The translations under genes were made by a program, and so were the position numbers. The notes beneath the pieces were generated by a model. That model made no database searches and had not been told where the DNA came from. It saw only the letters and a list, made by a program, of their open reading frames with translations. Shown here piece after piece: positions 1-10,633 of a stretch of DNA of 64,000 bases; within the stretch, counting starts at the first letter, position 1; each line of letters starts with the position of its first letter. Location: NCBI GenBank assembly GCA_004352715.1, contig SCFE01000088.1:1666898-1730897 (forward strand), in the 5' to 3' direction. Source of the DNA: Hofstenia miamia. Taxonomy: Eukaryota > Xenacoelomorpha > Acoela.

Positions 1-715
1 TTATTTAATTTTTGCTTGATAATATAATTATATGTCATTCTATATAATTACATTCAAACAGTTTAAAATATCGGTTCTAAATCAAAACAGCAATTTCAGT
101 AAGTGTACATATTAAACATTATAAAGATAAGCATAAATATTTAGACATCTTTAGTATTATAAAGTATCTTTAAGCCACCTTAAAGAAATTAAAAGTTTGG
201 GAAGAATATTAAACTTTAAAGTATTTTTAAGTCACATTATTGAAAGTCAGCGTTTTATTATTATTATTATTATTGTTATTATTATTATTATTATCATTGT
301 TATTACTATTTTTAATATTATAATGAAATAAAAGGTAATGAAGAAATATATATAATATATTAAATATAACAAGATAATATGATATAACTATATTAGCAAA
401 ATATAGATACATATATATATAATTGTATCCAAAGTATTTATACTTGCCTGGCATAGCATACACTTAATACAATTCTTTATATTTTTTCACAAAATCAAAT
501 CTTAGATTGCTAGAAAAATTGAAGAAACTGCAAAAATTTGCTATACATAAAAAGAAAGATATGGTAGTAGGGTAGAACAAATAGCTATATTATATTTCTC
601 GAAGGTTATATTTTTCAAAAATTTTCCCTTTTTGGAAGTTAATTGAATTATGACATACAGTTCACGACATTGAAAATGGGACAGTGTGAAATTCTACTTG
701 AGAACAAACATTGCA
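1..715. other. AT-rich noncoding flank
   Basis: No credible coding exon on either strand. The only structure is a TTA/ATT microsatellite (listed separately). Short ORFs here are low-complexity translations. Confidence 0.6.
254..315. repeat. (TTA)n microsatellite
   Basis: Imperfect TTA trinucleotide run with single interruptions (ttg, atc). The asparagine-rich minus-strand translation is an artefact of this repeat. Confidence 0.9.
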
Positions 716-1715
716 NNNNNNNNNNNNNNNNNNNNNNNNNNNNNNNNNNNNNNNNNNNNNNNNNNNNNNNNNNNNNNNNNNNNNNNNNNNNNNNNNNNNN
801 NNNNNNNNNNNNNNNNNNNNNNNNNNNNNNNNNNNNNNNNNNNNNNNNNNNNNNNNNNNNNNNNNNNNNNNNNNNNNNNNNNNNNNNNNNNNNNNNNNNN
901 NNNNNNNNNNNNNNNNNNNNNNNNNNNNNNNNNNNNNNNNNNNNNNNNNNNNNNNNNNNNNNNNNNNNNNNNNNNNNNNNNNNNNNNNNNNNNNNNNNNN
1001 NNNNNNNNNNNNNNNNNNNNNNNNNNNNNNNNNNNNNNNNNNNNNNNNNNNNNNNNNNNNNNNNNNNNNNNNNNNNNNNNNNNNNNNNNNNNNNNNNNNN
1101 NNNNNNNNNNNNNNNNNNNNNNNNNNNNNNNNNNNNNNNNNNNNNNNNNNNNNNNNNNNNNNNNNNNNNNNNNNNNNNNNNNNNNNNNNNNNNNNNNNNN
1201 NNNNNNNNNNNNNNNNNNNNNNNNNNNNNNNNNNNNNNNNNNNNNNNNNNNNNNNNNNNNNNNNNNNNNNNNNNNNNNNNNNNNNNNNNNNNNNNNNNNN
1301 NNNNNNNNNNNNNNNNNNNNNNNNNNNNNNNNNNNNNNNNNNNNNNNNNNNNNNNNNNNNNNNNNNNNNNNNNNNNNNNNNNNNNNNNNNNNNNNNNNNN
1401 NNNNNNNNNNNNNNNNNNNNNNNNNNNNNNNNNNNNNNNNNNNNNNNNNNNNNNNNNNNNNNNNNNNNNNNNNNNNNNNNNNNNNNNNNNNNNNNNNNNN
1501 NNNNNNNNNNNNNNNNNNNNNNNNNNNNNNNNNNNNNNNNNNNNNNNNNNNNNNNNNNNNNNNNNNNNNNNNNNNNNNNNNNNNNNNNNNNNNNNNNNNN
1601 NNNNNNNNNNNNNNNNNNNNNNNNNNNNNNNNNNNNNNNNNNNNNNNNNNNNNNNNNNNNNNNNNNNNNNNNNNNNNNNNNNNNNNNNNNNNNNNNNNNN
1701 NNNNNNNNNNNNNNN
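716..1715. other. assembly gap, 1000 N
   Basis: Exactly 1000 Ns, a conventional unknown-size scaffold gap. ORFs crossing it are meaningless. Confidence 0.98.
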
Positions 1716-2944
1716 AATAAAAGTCTTCGATTTAATCTTTTGCTTCAAAGGTGGAAACCAATGTATGAAAAAATGCATTGGTGGCCAAGATTTTTTATTG
1801 CCTCTGAACAGTGCGATTTAGGATCTTGAGCCTCATCAATGCAAAATCAAGAAAATAAAAAAAAATTAGTTTTAAACTACCTATCGTCTAATTTAAGGCA
1901 CAAACCGGTTTTTGAAATTACAAAGAATTTTCTCTAAGCCTACTAGCAAATTATAATATCGCGAGACATGGGCAGATCCATTGGGAAACATGCTTTAATG
2001 CAATGTTGGAAATTTATATTAAAGTGACTGAAGCTGTTCAAAAGCTTAACCATTTTCTTTGAAAATTTCAAATTTTTGAAAAAGATTAAAATTCCCATGT
2101 ATACCTAATGTTCATGTATTTATAAACTTTTGAGGTTATTGTTGCAACAAAAAACACTTTGAGTGTTTTTGTTATGTCAAATTTATCAAAAACACATTGA
2201 GGGGTGCTGTGCACAAAGTTGGAGGTCTCGGGTTCATAGCTTTCGGTCATTTCCTCCGATGGTTTCTTACATTAACCCTGGTTGCTTTGCACATAGTTAT
2301 TGATTAATAATTGCCATGAACGAAATTTTTCTATTAAAATTTGAACTGATTGTGCCAATCACATCTTAAAATTATTAACAACCATGATGACTATTATACT
2401 TAAATTCAATGATACCCAAATTAAATATTTTAAAGAGAAATAACAATTTAATAATTACCATACAACTGAAATTGTGTGTTTTGTAGTATCTGTATCTCCA
2501 TAAAAGTTGGGATTCATAAAAGCTATCGGTGTGCTACATAAAAACAAAAACAGGAAAACTTCATATTTGTAGAAATGTATTGACATATTGGAAACTATTC
2601 TTCATTTTTGCATTGATAATAAAATTGAAATGTTGAATAAAAAACTTCTTGTATCATTAAATTTAATATTAAATTTTCAATTCAACACGTAACTAAGTTT
2701 ATTTGTAGTTGTGACTTTGTTTGGGATTATCTTTTTCATCAAACACTACTTACTTTACAAAAAAATATTTAGGCTTGTCGATAATATTAGTTTTTTAATA
2801 AAACTGAACTTATACATTCAACTGTTATTAAAAGTTCCAAGAGATGTGTTACGCTTTTAATGATAGACCATCAGCTTGTTTGGTTGAAATGCAAATTTAT
2901 TTAGCAAAAGAATTTAAATAAAAATTTTCTCTTAAAATAGGAAC
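1716..2944. other. noncoding, possible SINE-like patch
   Basis: No gene is seen. Around 2195-2320 there is a less AT-rich patch with the phrase gaggtctcgggttcata, reminiscent of a tRNA-type B box, followed by a decayed stretch as in tRNA-derived SINEs. No second copy in this window proves it, so it is only a suggestion. Confidence 0.3.
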
Positions 2945-3441
2945 AATTTTACGGTAATACAAGAGATATTTCGTTCTACCAATATTTCCCTCGATTGATG
3001 GCGTACAAAAATAGATTCAGAGTGCAATCTTAACACATGCATTGAAAGACAAAATTCACCTGCAATTTCATGTCGTTTCAAAGTTTTTCTGTATAGCGAA
3101 GCAATGCTCATTATAGAGCTGTCTTTCTTTAAAGAAATATTTAATAGATTTTGGGACAATGTGTGTTTTATTCACCCATATATTTAGATGAGATCAGCAG
3201 AATATATGAGTAAATTTGCAAATTTGCCCTAAAATCTATAAAATATTTCCTTTGAAGAAAAGCAGCAATACAATGAGCATTGCTTCGCAAAACTGAAAAA
3301 CGACATAAAAATACAGCCTCATTTAGCGCAATTGTTTAAGCCATAATGTTTAAAGTATTGATTCAGATACCATTCAGAATCGATTGCCGTACGTCATCAC
3401 GTGACAAAAATATTTTGCAGAAAAAAGTATTTCATGTAGTG
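2945..3441. repeat. long imperfect inverted repeat (foldback)
   Basis: The left arm, about 2945-3155, is reverse-complementary to the right arm, about 3227-3441, with a loop of about 70 bases. The best core is gcgaagcaatgctcatt (left) against aatgagcattgcttcgc (right). Similarity continues outwards through the cgtac motif at about 3001 and 3390, up to the next gap, so the right arm may be longer. The minus-strand 75-aa ORF at 2932-3159 lies in the left arm; the right arm gives a related but stop-interrupted translation. It may be a foldback element or two head-to-head copies of one repeat. Confidence 0.65.
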
Positions 3442-4441
3442 NNNNNNNNNNNNNNNNNNNNNNNNNNNNNNNNNNNNNNNNNNNNNNNNNNNNNNNNNNN
3501 NNNNNNNNNNNNNNNNNNNNNNNNNNNNNNNNNNNNNNNNNNNNNNNNNNNNNNNNNNNNNNNNNNNNNNNNNNNNNNNNNNNNNNNNNNNNNNNNNNNN
3601 NNNNNNNNNNNNNNNNNNNNNNNNNNNNNNNNNNNNNNNNNNNNNNNNNNNNNNNNNNNNNNNNNNNNNNNNNNNNNNNNNNNNNNNNNNNNNNNNNNNN
3701 NNNNNNNNNNNNNNNNNNNNNNNNNNNNNNNNNNNNNNNNNNNNNNNNNNNNNNNNNNNNNNNNNNNNNNNNNNNNNNNNNNNNNNNNNNNNNNNNNNNN
3801 NNNNNNNNNNNNNNNNNNNNNNNNNNNNNNNNNNNNNNNNNNNNNNNNNNNNNNNNNNNNNNNNNNNNNNNNNNNNNNNNNNNNNNNNNNNNNNNNNNNN
3901 NNNNNNNNNNNNNNNNNNNNNNNNNNNNNNNNNNNNNNNNNNNNNNNNNNNNNNNNNNNNNNNNNNNNNNNNNNNNNNNNNNNNNNNNNNNNNNNNNNNN
4001 NNNNNNNNNNNNNNNNNNNNNNNNNNNNNNNNNNNNNNNNNNNNNNNNNNNNNNNNNNNNNNNNNNNNNNNNNNNNNNNNNNNNNNNNNNNNNNNNNNNN
4101 NNNNNNNNNNNNNNNNNNNNNNNNNNNNNNNNNNNNNNNNNNNNNNNNNNNNNNNNNNNNNNNNNNNNNNNNNNNNNNNNNNNNNNNNNNNNNNNNNNNN
4201 NNNNNNNNNNNNNNNNNNNNNNNNNNNNNNNNNNNNNNNNNNNNNNNNNNNNNNNNNNNNNNNNNNNNNNNNNNNNNNNNNNNNNNNNNNNNNNNNNNNN
4301 NNNNNNNNNNNNNNNNNNNNNNNNNNNNNNNNNNNNNNNNNNNNNNNNNNNNNNNNNNNNNNNNNNNNNNNNNNNNNNNNNNNNNNNNNNNNNNNNNNNN
4401 NNNNNNNNNNNNNNNNNNNNNNNNNNNNNNNNNNNNNNNNN
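3442..4441. other. assembly gap, 1000 N
   Basis: Exactly 1000 Ns. It removes the 5' half of the adjacent transposase and probably its left terminal repeat. Confidence 0.98.
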
Positions 4442-4909
4442 GTTATGGCGTTGTGCGTCTTATCAAGCAAAGGTGATGTCAAGCCACCTCATTTCTTTGA
4501 AAAAGGTCAAGCGGTTAACCAACATGTGTATCTGAAGGTTCTCAATGATGTGGTCAAACCTTGGATGGATGAAGTATCAAATGGCCAGGATTATGTTTTC
4601 CAACAGGATAATGCGCCTGCTCACACCTCAAATCTTGTTCAAAACTGGTGTGATGAAAATTTGCCCATGTTTTGGGCTAAGAACATGTGGCCTCCAAATT
4701 CACCTGATGCAAATCCATTGGACTTTTACTTTTGGGGCGTGATTGAGTTAATGTCCAACAAATGTCATCATGAGAATGTCAACTCACTTCGAGATGCAAT
4801 CAATGAAGCCTGTGCCAATGTTGATCCACAGCATGTGATCTCGGCCTGTAGCAAGTTTCGGCCACGGCTTGAAGCCATAATTGAAGCTGGCGGTGGATAC
4901 ATCGAGTGA
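4442..4909 (+). CDS. Tc1/mariner-superfamily transposase, C-terminal part (DD37D)
   Basis: Transposase of the IS630/Tc1/mariner superfamily, a nuclear DDE/D enzyme that cuts and pastes its element at TA sites. The reading frame is open from the gap edge to the stop at 4907-4909, about 155 codons. The second catalytic Asp lies in VFQQDNAPAHTS and the third acidic residue in NSPDANPLDFYFW. I count 37 residues between them, so the signature is DD37D, as in maT-like families. The C-terminal motif FRPRLEAIIEAGGGYIE is typical of the family. The first Asp and the DNA-binding domain would fall in the preceding gap, so whether the gene is intact cannot be judged. The frame has no stop or shift in the visible part, suggesting a fairly young copy. 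Confidence 0.9.
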   Translation, partial: VMALCVLSSKGDVKPPHFFEKGQAVNQHVYLKVLNDVVKPWMDEVSNGQDYVFQQDNAPAHTSNLVQNWCDENLPMFWAKNMWPPNSPDANPLDFYFWGVIELMSNKCHHENVNSLRDAINEACANVDPQHVISACSKFRPRLEAIIEAGGGYIE

Positions 4910-5012
4910 TTATCTCTAACTTTTTTGCATTGTATGATTACTTTTTACTATGTAAATGATCTTAAATATATGCTTTCCTGCGTTATGTCCTCTTTTTGAC
5001 TGATGAAGTTCA

Positions 5013-5039
5013 CTCTCAATTTACCTGACGCACCCTGTA
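5013..5039 (-). mobile_element. right terminal inverted repeat of the mariner-like element
   Basis: About 105 bases after the transposase stop, the minus strand reads CAGGGTGCGTCAGGTAAA and onward, preceded by a TA dinucleotide (5038-5039), the normal end and target site of this superfamily. The matching left end is not seen in 2945-3441 and is probably in the gap. Confidence 0.6.
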
Positions 5040-5596
5040 TATATTAAGCTATATACCCTAATGCTCAAATGCAACATGCAAAATAGTTGTTGAATTCAAA
5101 TGTGAAAGAATAAATATAAATTCTCTTAAATTTACAAATAACTTTTCTGTAAGTAACTTTCTTAAGTGTGAGCCCCAAAAGCGCGAGGCCCATAGCATTC
5201 GCCCCTTGCCCCCCTCCCTAAAGCTGTACTGACACTTACACATACTTACGGACAATATAGAAGGTTATAGTTTGCGTACCCAAAATACTCAGCAGTAATT
5301 CGTATTGTAAATCTCTGATATTTCAAAACTACATTTTAGTTTAGGACATAATTATTTTCTTTGATGTTCGCCCCTTACAATAAAATTTCACTTTCTGCAA
5401 AAGTATAAATTACTTATAAAAATCGTATATATGCCAGCATATCTGGTATATATGTTTGATTCAATTTTGCTAAAAATGAATAAATACTATTGTTAAATAT
5501 TAATACTTCTTCATTGAGAGATATTTGCAATTGAATTTTTGGTAAATTTGAAGCTATTATAAAACGCCGAAACAATAAAATGGAACAAATTCATAC
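5040..5596. other. noncoding; no further esterase exon seen
   Basis: I looked here on the minus strand for the next carboxylesterase exon, which should carry the nucleophile elbow (GESAG-like), and did not find it. Confidence 0.5.
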
Positions 5597-5818
5597 CTGC
5601 ACCCACTTCAACGCGTGCTCTTGATCAGCAATTCCAAGATTAAATGGAATGCTTCCTGGTATGCTAAAAAATCCAAGAACATCAAGTCGATAATTGAAAG
5701 ATACACAAACTATGTTGCTGTAAGAAGAGAGTATACTAAAATCATAAAGAGGATGGGATCCGCTGCCGAATCTGAAGTAGCCTCCATGAACAAATACCAA
5801 AACATGTAGACCAGTTTT
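5597..5818 (-). CDS. carboxylesterase/cholinesterase-family gene, internal exon
   Basis: A 222-nt exon (74 codons, phase 0 at both ends) of an alpha/beta-hydrolase of the type-B carboxylesterase family, which includes esterases, acetylcholinesterase and neuroligins. It starts after an acceptor (cag, 5819-5821) and ends with CAG before GTATGA. Visible family motifs are VFVHGGYFRFGSG (oxyanion-hole HGG), VCVSFNYRLDVLGFF and NLGIADQEHALKWVQ. It joins in frame to the exon at 6346-6638. The next exon, with the catalytic Ser motif, should lie downstream on the minus strand but is not visible before the mariner element and the gaps. Enzyme versus non-catalytic adhesion role therefore cannot be decided. 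Confidence 0.88.
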
Positions 5819-6345
5819 CTGATTTTCCTAAGATGATTAGTCTAAATTTTGTAGAACGCATTCTAGCCTATTAACTTTAAGATTTACAAAATAATATTTT
5901 GAAAGATTTGCAATTTAGACAGACTGAATGTGTTGCAAAAAATGTTGTTAATTTAAATAACACTTTTCTTATACAAAAAAATCGGAGGAATTAATGCGCA
6001 CGAAATTTTTTGAAAAAAATATTCTTTTAATTTGTCACTTCCAATTATATATTACATTCAATTTTCTCCTGTAAGCAATATGAAAGAAAAAATTAGGCAA
6101 GAATTTTAATGTTTGAATTTTATATCTACTGACTTCTTAATGTAAAAACATTGACTAACATTGTATGATGCATGCATTAGCCAAACTAAATAAAAAGTTT
6201 CGTTCTTATTAATATCTTACAATAGTTATTATATGATAGCAATTTTGAATATTGGGGATCTTATGATGTTGACTAATTTATGCTAATATGCTTGTAAATT
6301 TTTTTTAAAAATTAATTAATAAAAATTCCAAACGGAAATAGTTAC

Positions 6346-6638
6346 CGTTAACTCGTTCTTTAGCTTAGGAGTCCAGACATTTAGATACATGCAATCCTCA
6401 GATGTAGTATCTTTGACAGCGCTTAAGAGATTTTGCACATTTTGTGGACATATGTTTCCTGGTATTGTTGTTTCCAATGGAGAATCCCATTTTTCAGGAT
6501 CCTCTAAATACTCAAATCGCAGATCCCCTACAGGTGGCTTAGCAAAAGGAATTCCAAAAAATGCTTTAATGTCTTTTCCAAACCTCTGCTCAGTCTTTCC
6601 AATAATTGGTCCGAAGATAGTTTCAACTTCAACCATGT
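6346..6638 (-). CDS. carboxylesterase/cholinesterase-family gene, N-terminal exon
   Basis: Exon with the N-terminal core of a type-B carboxylesterase: ETIFGPIIGKT, then AFFGIPFAKPPVGDLRF, then a Cys in GNICPQN (first disulphide region), then EDCMYLNVWTPK. The donor is ACG before GTAACT at 6345, phase 0, which fits the next exon. The 5' end is uncertain: an acceptor-like ttag sits two bases before the ATG at 6636, so the ATG could be the start or just the first codon of an internal exon with a signal-peptide exon upstream. The first 107 codon bases (6530-6636) are repeated at 8834-8940 within a duplicated block, so a read mapper may place reads at either site. Confidence 0.88.
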
Positions 6639-8101
6639 CTAATTTTATAAACTTAGCAAATAGAATTTTGCTTCACATGTCAAATGGTGGTAGTGTTTAC
6701 TTTAAAACTATGTCATGCATTTAGCTAATTCATCTTTACTAAACACATGTATTTGCATGGTAAATGAATATTATATCCTCTGAGTAATGATAAAACTGTC
6801 TACATTGTTCGTAAATTCATATAGTTACGTTACTCTATGTTAGGGTGAGCACCCGTCCCTCAATAGGCAAAATTCTCAAATGACAAACTATCAAAGGGAA
6901 GTTCCACGTCATTCTACGGGACAACTTTTTAAGTTTTTAAATTTTAATCCAAAAATAATCTGCTACACTTACCTCAAATACAAAATACTATTCATATACA
7001 GCAAATTCATACATTACTATTGTGAAGTTCATAAAATCCAAAGACATTGCAGCCAGAGTCTGTGTTAAGCTGATTGTGCAAAGTAAATTTAATCAAGACG
7101 GTAGCCAGGAGTTTTTGATAGGACGCAATTTTAGCGCTTTATAAACCGAGTTATCAATGATCTGAGGAAGCTCACCAAATATATATTTCAAAAATATATT
7201 CAAAAGTACATTTTTTGATTTTTTAAATGAGAATTATATATTTTGCAATGTGAAATATGAATATTGGAAATCTGAACGAGAAGATTTTAATTGCTTCATA
7301 AGGAAATTGTCAAATTTTTAAAAATTATGGGTGCCTTTAGCTCAAAATAAGTTATTTGTTACAGAAATGGATAAACTTGGTTGAGAATATATTCCTAATT
7401 CCTGTATTTGCAATAAATAAAAACTAATGTTATGAATATTTATTCAAAAAGATACGATTGTTTGGCATTGGGGTATTTAATGAGCTTATGTAGAGCCATT
7501 GTACCAAGCAAAAATTTTAATAATGTTTACAATACAAAAGTGATACAATACAGCGATGTTCTATAATAGAAGTAAACGTTGTAGTTAAACAAACATTGTA
7601 GACTTCTGTTGATGTCAAAGCGCAAATGAATACCTGAGACAAAACGACATATCATTAAGTTTTCTATAATGCTGAAAATCAAATGAAACAAGAACTTATT
7701 TCGAACTGTGAGAAAAGTATGTGGTTAGGTTTTTAATTCAAAATATGGATTACATAAAATATTAATTAGTTTATTACTATGGCCTAAGGTGAAACACTCT
7801 TTCTAAGTTATACCCGAATTTGATTAAATCAACCCAAATTTAGGTACAGTTCGATCATTGTTGTTGAATAATAACATTATTCATTTGTGTCCATAGTGTT
7901 AAAAACATAAAGAGACTAGCATTCTTATTCGAAAATTACTACTGTCGCCATGAACAATGTTGGCATTCAAACATATTAGCATATGTTAGAATTAGTTTAT
8001 TTAAATGACTTTCTGCAAAAGAAATTGCATTAATGTTTATTGAACCTAACGATTTTTTACATAAAAATATTCAAAATTATTTTTATGTTTTCACTATAAC
8101 G
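6639..8101. other. noncoding between esterase exon and LTR
   Basis: No exon, RNA gene or transposon protein recognised. The 62-codon ORF at 6880-7068 is repeated at 9184-9372 only because the whole block is duplicated. Confidence 0.55.
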
Positions 8102-8310
8102 TGAAGTATAAAGGCTTACAAATATTAAGCTTTTATTGAATAAAATCGAAGCAACATTATCATACATCATCATAAAAATTAATGCACAGTGCAAAGTATT
8201 TATACGTGCGACATAAAGTACTCGTCGGTTTACCATAATCCAATACTTGTCGGTTTACCTTATGATAAACCGGTAAACGTAATCAATTAGCCTAATAATT
8301 GTTCATATCA
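8102..8310 (-). repeat. gypsy LTR (second representation of the 3' LTR)
   Basis: 209 bases matching 10406-10614, with TG..CA ends on the minus strand, preceded on the plus strand by taacg (8097-8101). It is the same LTR seen in the duplicated block, or the LTR of a second insertion if the block is a true duplication. Confidence 0.8.
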
Positions 8311-8327
8311 TTCTTCCCATCTTTTTT

Positions 8328-8832
8328 TCAATCCTGAAGGTGATAGTATCCTGACATTAACATCTCCAGGCGTTTAGGCGGCTTAGAAACTCGGGATGAT
8401 CGACGTGGGCGAAACATCTCTGACTGCGAAGCATCTTTGGAAGATTTGAGAGATTCCAAAGTGTCATTGCTAGTGAGAATGTCTGGGTTAGCACTCTGGT
8501 CTACATCAGCAATATCATGGACAACTGTCGTTGGCTTGGACGACTCGGCATAATGTTCAGCAGAAATCACATTAGGAGGATTTGATTCATTAGGAGGATT
8601 CGATTCTTCCGGTATTGCAAATGTTGTGCATTCGTGGACAGTTTCTGCTTCAGACGGCGAAAGTGGAGCCAATGAGGTGGTTGAAACAGTATCAATTCTG
8701 CCTCTTGCAGTCCGAATCCTTGAAAATTGTCGCAAAATTACATCGAGAATCTCAACTGCATCACCAATAGGATCGCTCTTGCACCGAACATGACGTTTCA
8801 GCAACGCTTCATTGCCAGACGTTAGCCAATAA
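8328..8832 (-). pseudogene. gypsy integrase C-terminal fragment (duplicate)
   Basis: Same reading frame as the C-terminal part of the integrase at 10632-11136, ending in the same Arg/Ser/Pro-rich tail (RPRRSSRVSKPPKRLEM). It is cut at the single N at 8833 where esterase-exon sequence follows, so the ORF that continues to 8936 is a chimera of two unrelated sequences. It differs from its twin by several substitutions, including changes at 8700-8765. Confidence 0.8.
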
Positions 8833-10400
8833 NACAGGTGGCTTAGCAAAAGGAATTCCAAAAAATGCTTTAATGTCTTTTCCAAACCTCTGCTCAGTCT
8901 TTCCAATAATTGGTCCGAAGATAGTTTCAACTTCAACCATGTCTAATTTTATAAACTTAGCAAATAGAATTTTGCTTCACATGTCAAATGGTGGTAGTGT
9001 TTACTTTAAAACTATGTCATGCATTTAGCTAATTCATCTTTACTAAACACATGTATTTGCATGGTAAATGAATATTATATCCTCTGAGAAATGATAAAAC
9101 TGTCTACATTGTTCGTAAATTCATATAGTTACGTTACTCTATGTTAGGGTGAGCACCCGTCCCTCAATAGGCAAAATTCTCAAATGACAAACTATCAAAG
9201 GGAAGTTCCACGTCATTCTACGGGACAACTTTTTAAGTTTTTAAATTTTAATCCAAAAATAATCTGCTACACTTACCTCAAATACAAAATACTATTCATA
9301 TACAGCAAATTCATACATTACTATTGTGAAGTTCATAAAATCCAAAGACATTGCAGCCAGAGTCTGTGTTAAGCTGATTGTGCAAAGTAAATTTAATCAA
9401 GACGGTAGCCAGGAGTTTTTGATAGGACGCAATTTTAGCGCTTTATAAACCGAGTTATCAATGATCTGAGGAAGCTCACCAAATATATATTTCAAAAATA
9501 TATTCAAAAGTACATTTTTTGATTTTTTAAATGAGAATTATATATTTTGCAATGTGAAATATGAATATTGGAAATCTGAACGAGAAGATTTTAATTGCTT
9601 CATAAGGAAATTGTCAAATTTTTAAAAATTATGGGTGCCTTTAGCTCAAAATAAGTTATTTGTTACAGAAATGGATAAACTTGGTTGAGAATATATTCCT
9701 AATTCCTGTATTTGCAATAAATAAAAACTAATGTTATGAATATTTATTCAAAAAGATACGATTGTTTGGCATTGGGGTATTTAATGAGCTTATGTAGAGC
9801 CATTGTACCAAGCAAAAATTTTAATAATGTTTACAATACAAAAGTGATACAATACAGCGATGTTCTATAATAGAAGTAAACGTTGTAGTTAAACAAACAT
9901 TGTAGACTTCTGTTGATGTCAAAGCGCAAATGAATACCTGAGACAAAACAACATATCATTAAGTTTTCTATAATGCTGAAAATCAAATGAAACAAGAACT
10001 TATTTCGAACTGTGAGAAAAGTATGTGGTTAGGTTTTTAATTCAAAATATGGATTACATAAAATATTAATTAGTTTATTACTATGGCCTAAGGTGAAACA
10101 CTCTTTCTAAGTTATACCCGAATTTGATTAAATCAACCCAAATTTAGGTACAGTTCGATCATTGTTGTTGAATAATAACATTATTCATTTGTGTCCATAG
10201 TGTTAAAAACATAAAGAGACTAGCATTCTTATTCGAAAATTACTACTGTCGCCATGAACAATGTTGGCATTCAAACATATTAGCATATGTTAGAATTAGT
10301 TTATTTAAATGACTTTCTGCAAAAGAAATTGCATTAATGTTTATTGAACCTAACGATTTTTTACATAAAAATATTCAAAATTATTTTTATGTTTTCACTA

Positions 10401-10405
10401 TAACG
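10401..10405 (+). repeat. target-site duplication taacg (left)
   Basis: Five bases directly outside the 3' LTR, identical to 14502-14506 outside the 5' LTR. A 5-bp duplication is usual for Ty3/gypsy integrases. Confidence 0.85.
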
Positions 10406-10614
10406 TGAAGTATAAAGGCTTACAAATATTAAGCTTTTATTGAATAAAATCGAAGCAACATTATCATACATCATCATAAAAATTAATGCACAGTGCAAAG
10501 CATTTATACGTGCGACATAAAGTACTCGTCGGTTTACCATAATCCAAGACTTGTCTGTTTACCTTATGATAAACCGGTAAACGTAATCAATTAGCCTAAT
10601 AATTGTTCATATCA
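10406..10614 (-). repeat. 3' LTR, 209 bp
   Basis: Minus-strand ends are TGATATGAAC and TATACTTCA. It carries AATAAA on the minus strand (10436-10441), a likely polyadenylation signal, and a CGGTTTA/TAAACCG stem. It is 25 bases longer than the 5' LTR because the palindromic taaaccg part is partly repeated (about 10530-10575). Confidence 0.9.
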
Positions 10615-10633
10615 TTCTTCCCATCTTTTTTTC
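10615..10633 (-). promoter_or_regulatory. polypurine tract
   Basis: Minus strand reads gaaaaaaagatgggaagaa directly before the 3' LTR: 18 of 19 bases are purines. It is the expected primer site for plus-strand DNA synthesis. It overlaps the integrase stop codon at 10632-10634. Confidence 0.85.

Larger units (their letters stand above)
6530..8832. repeat. 2303-bp duplicated block, copy 1
   Basis: Near-identical to 8834-11136 with only scattered substitutions, and separated from it by one N at 8833. It contains the 5' half of the esterase exon, noncoding DNA, one LTR and the last part of a gypsy integrase frame. Equal length and the exact N-centred arrangement point to two haplotype contigs joined without merging. 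Confidence 0.85.

Noticed and set aside
643-1829. ORFs of 340-415 codons spanning N gaps (also at 3346, 40848, 42899, 57783, 61615)
   Set aside because: They are translations through runs of N and have no sequence content.
2195-2320. tRNA gene or intact SINE suggested by gggttcata
   Set aside because: No cloverleaf or A box at proper spacing could be found; kept only as a weak remark.
2932-3159. 75-codon minus-strand ORF
   Set aside because: Lies in one arm of the inverted repeat; the other arm carries stops. No domain recognised.
6880-7068. 62-codon ORF found twice (also 9184-9372)
   Set aside because: Identical only because the surrounding 2.3 kb block is duplicated; no domain, no exon signals.
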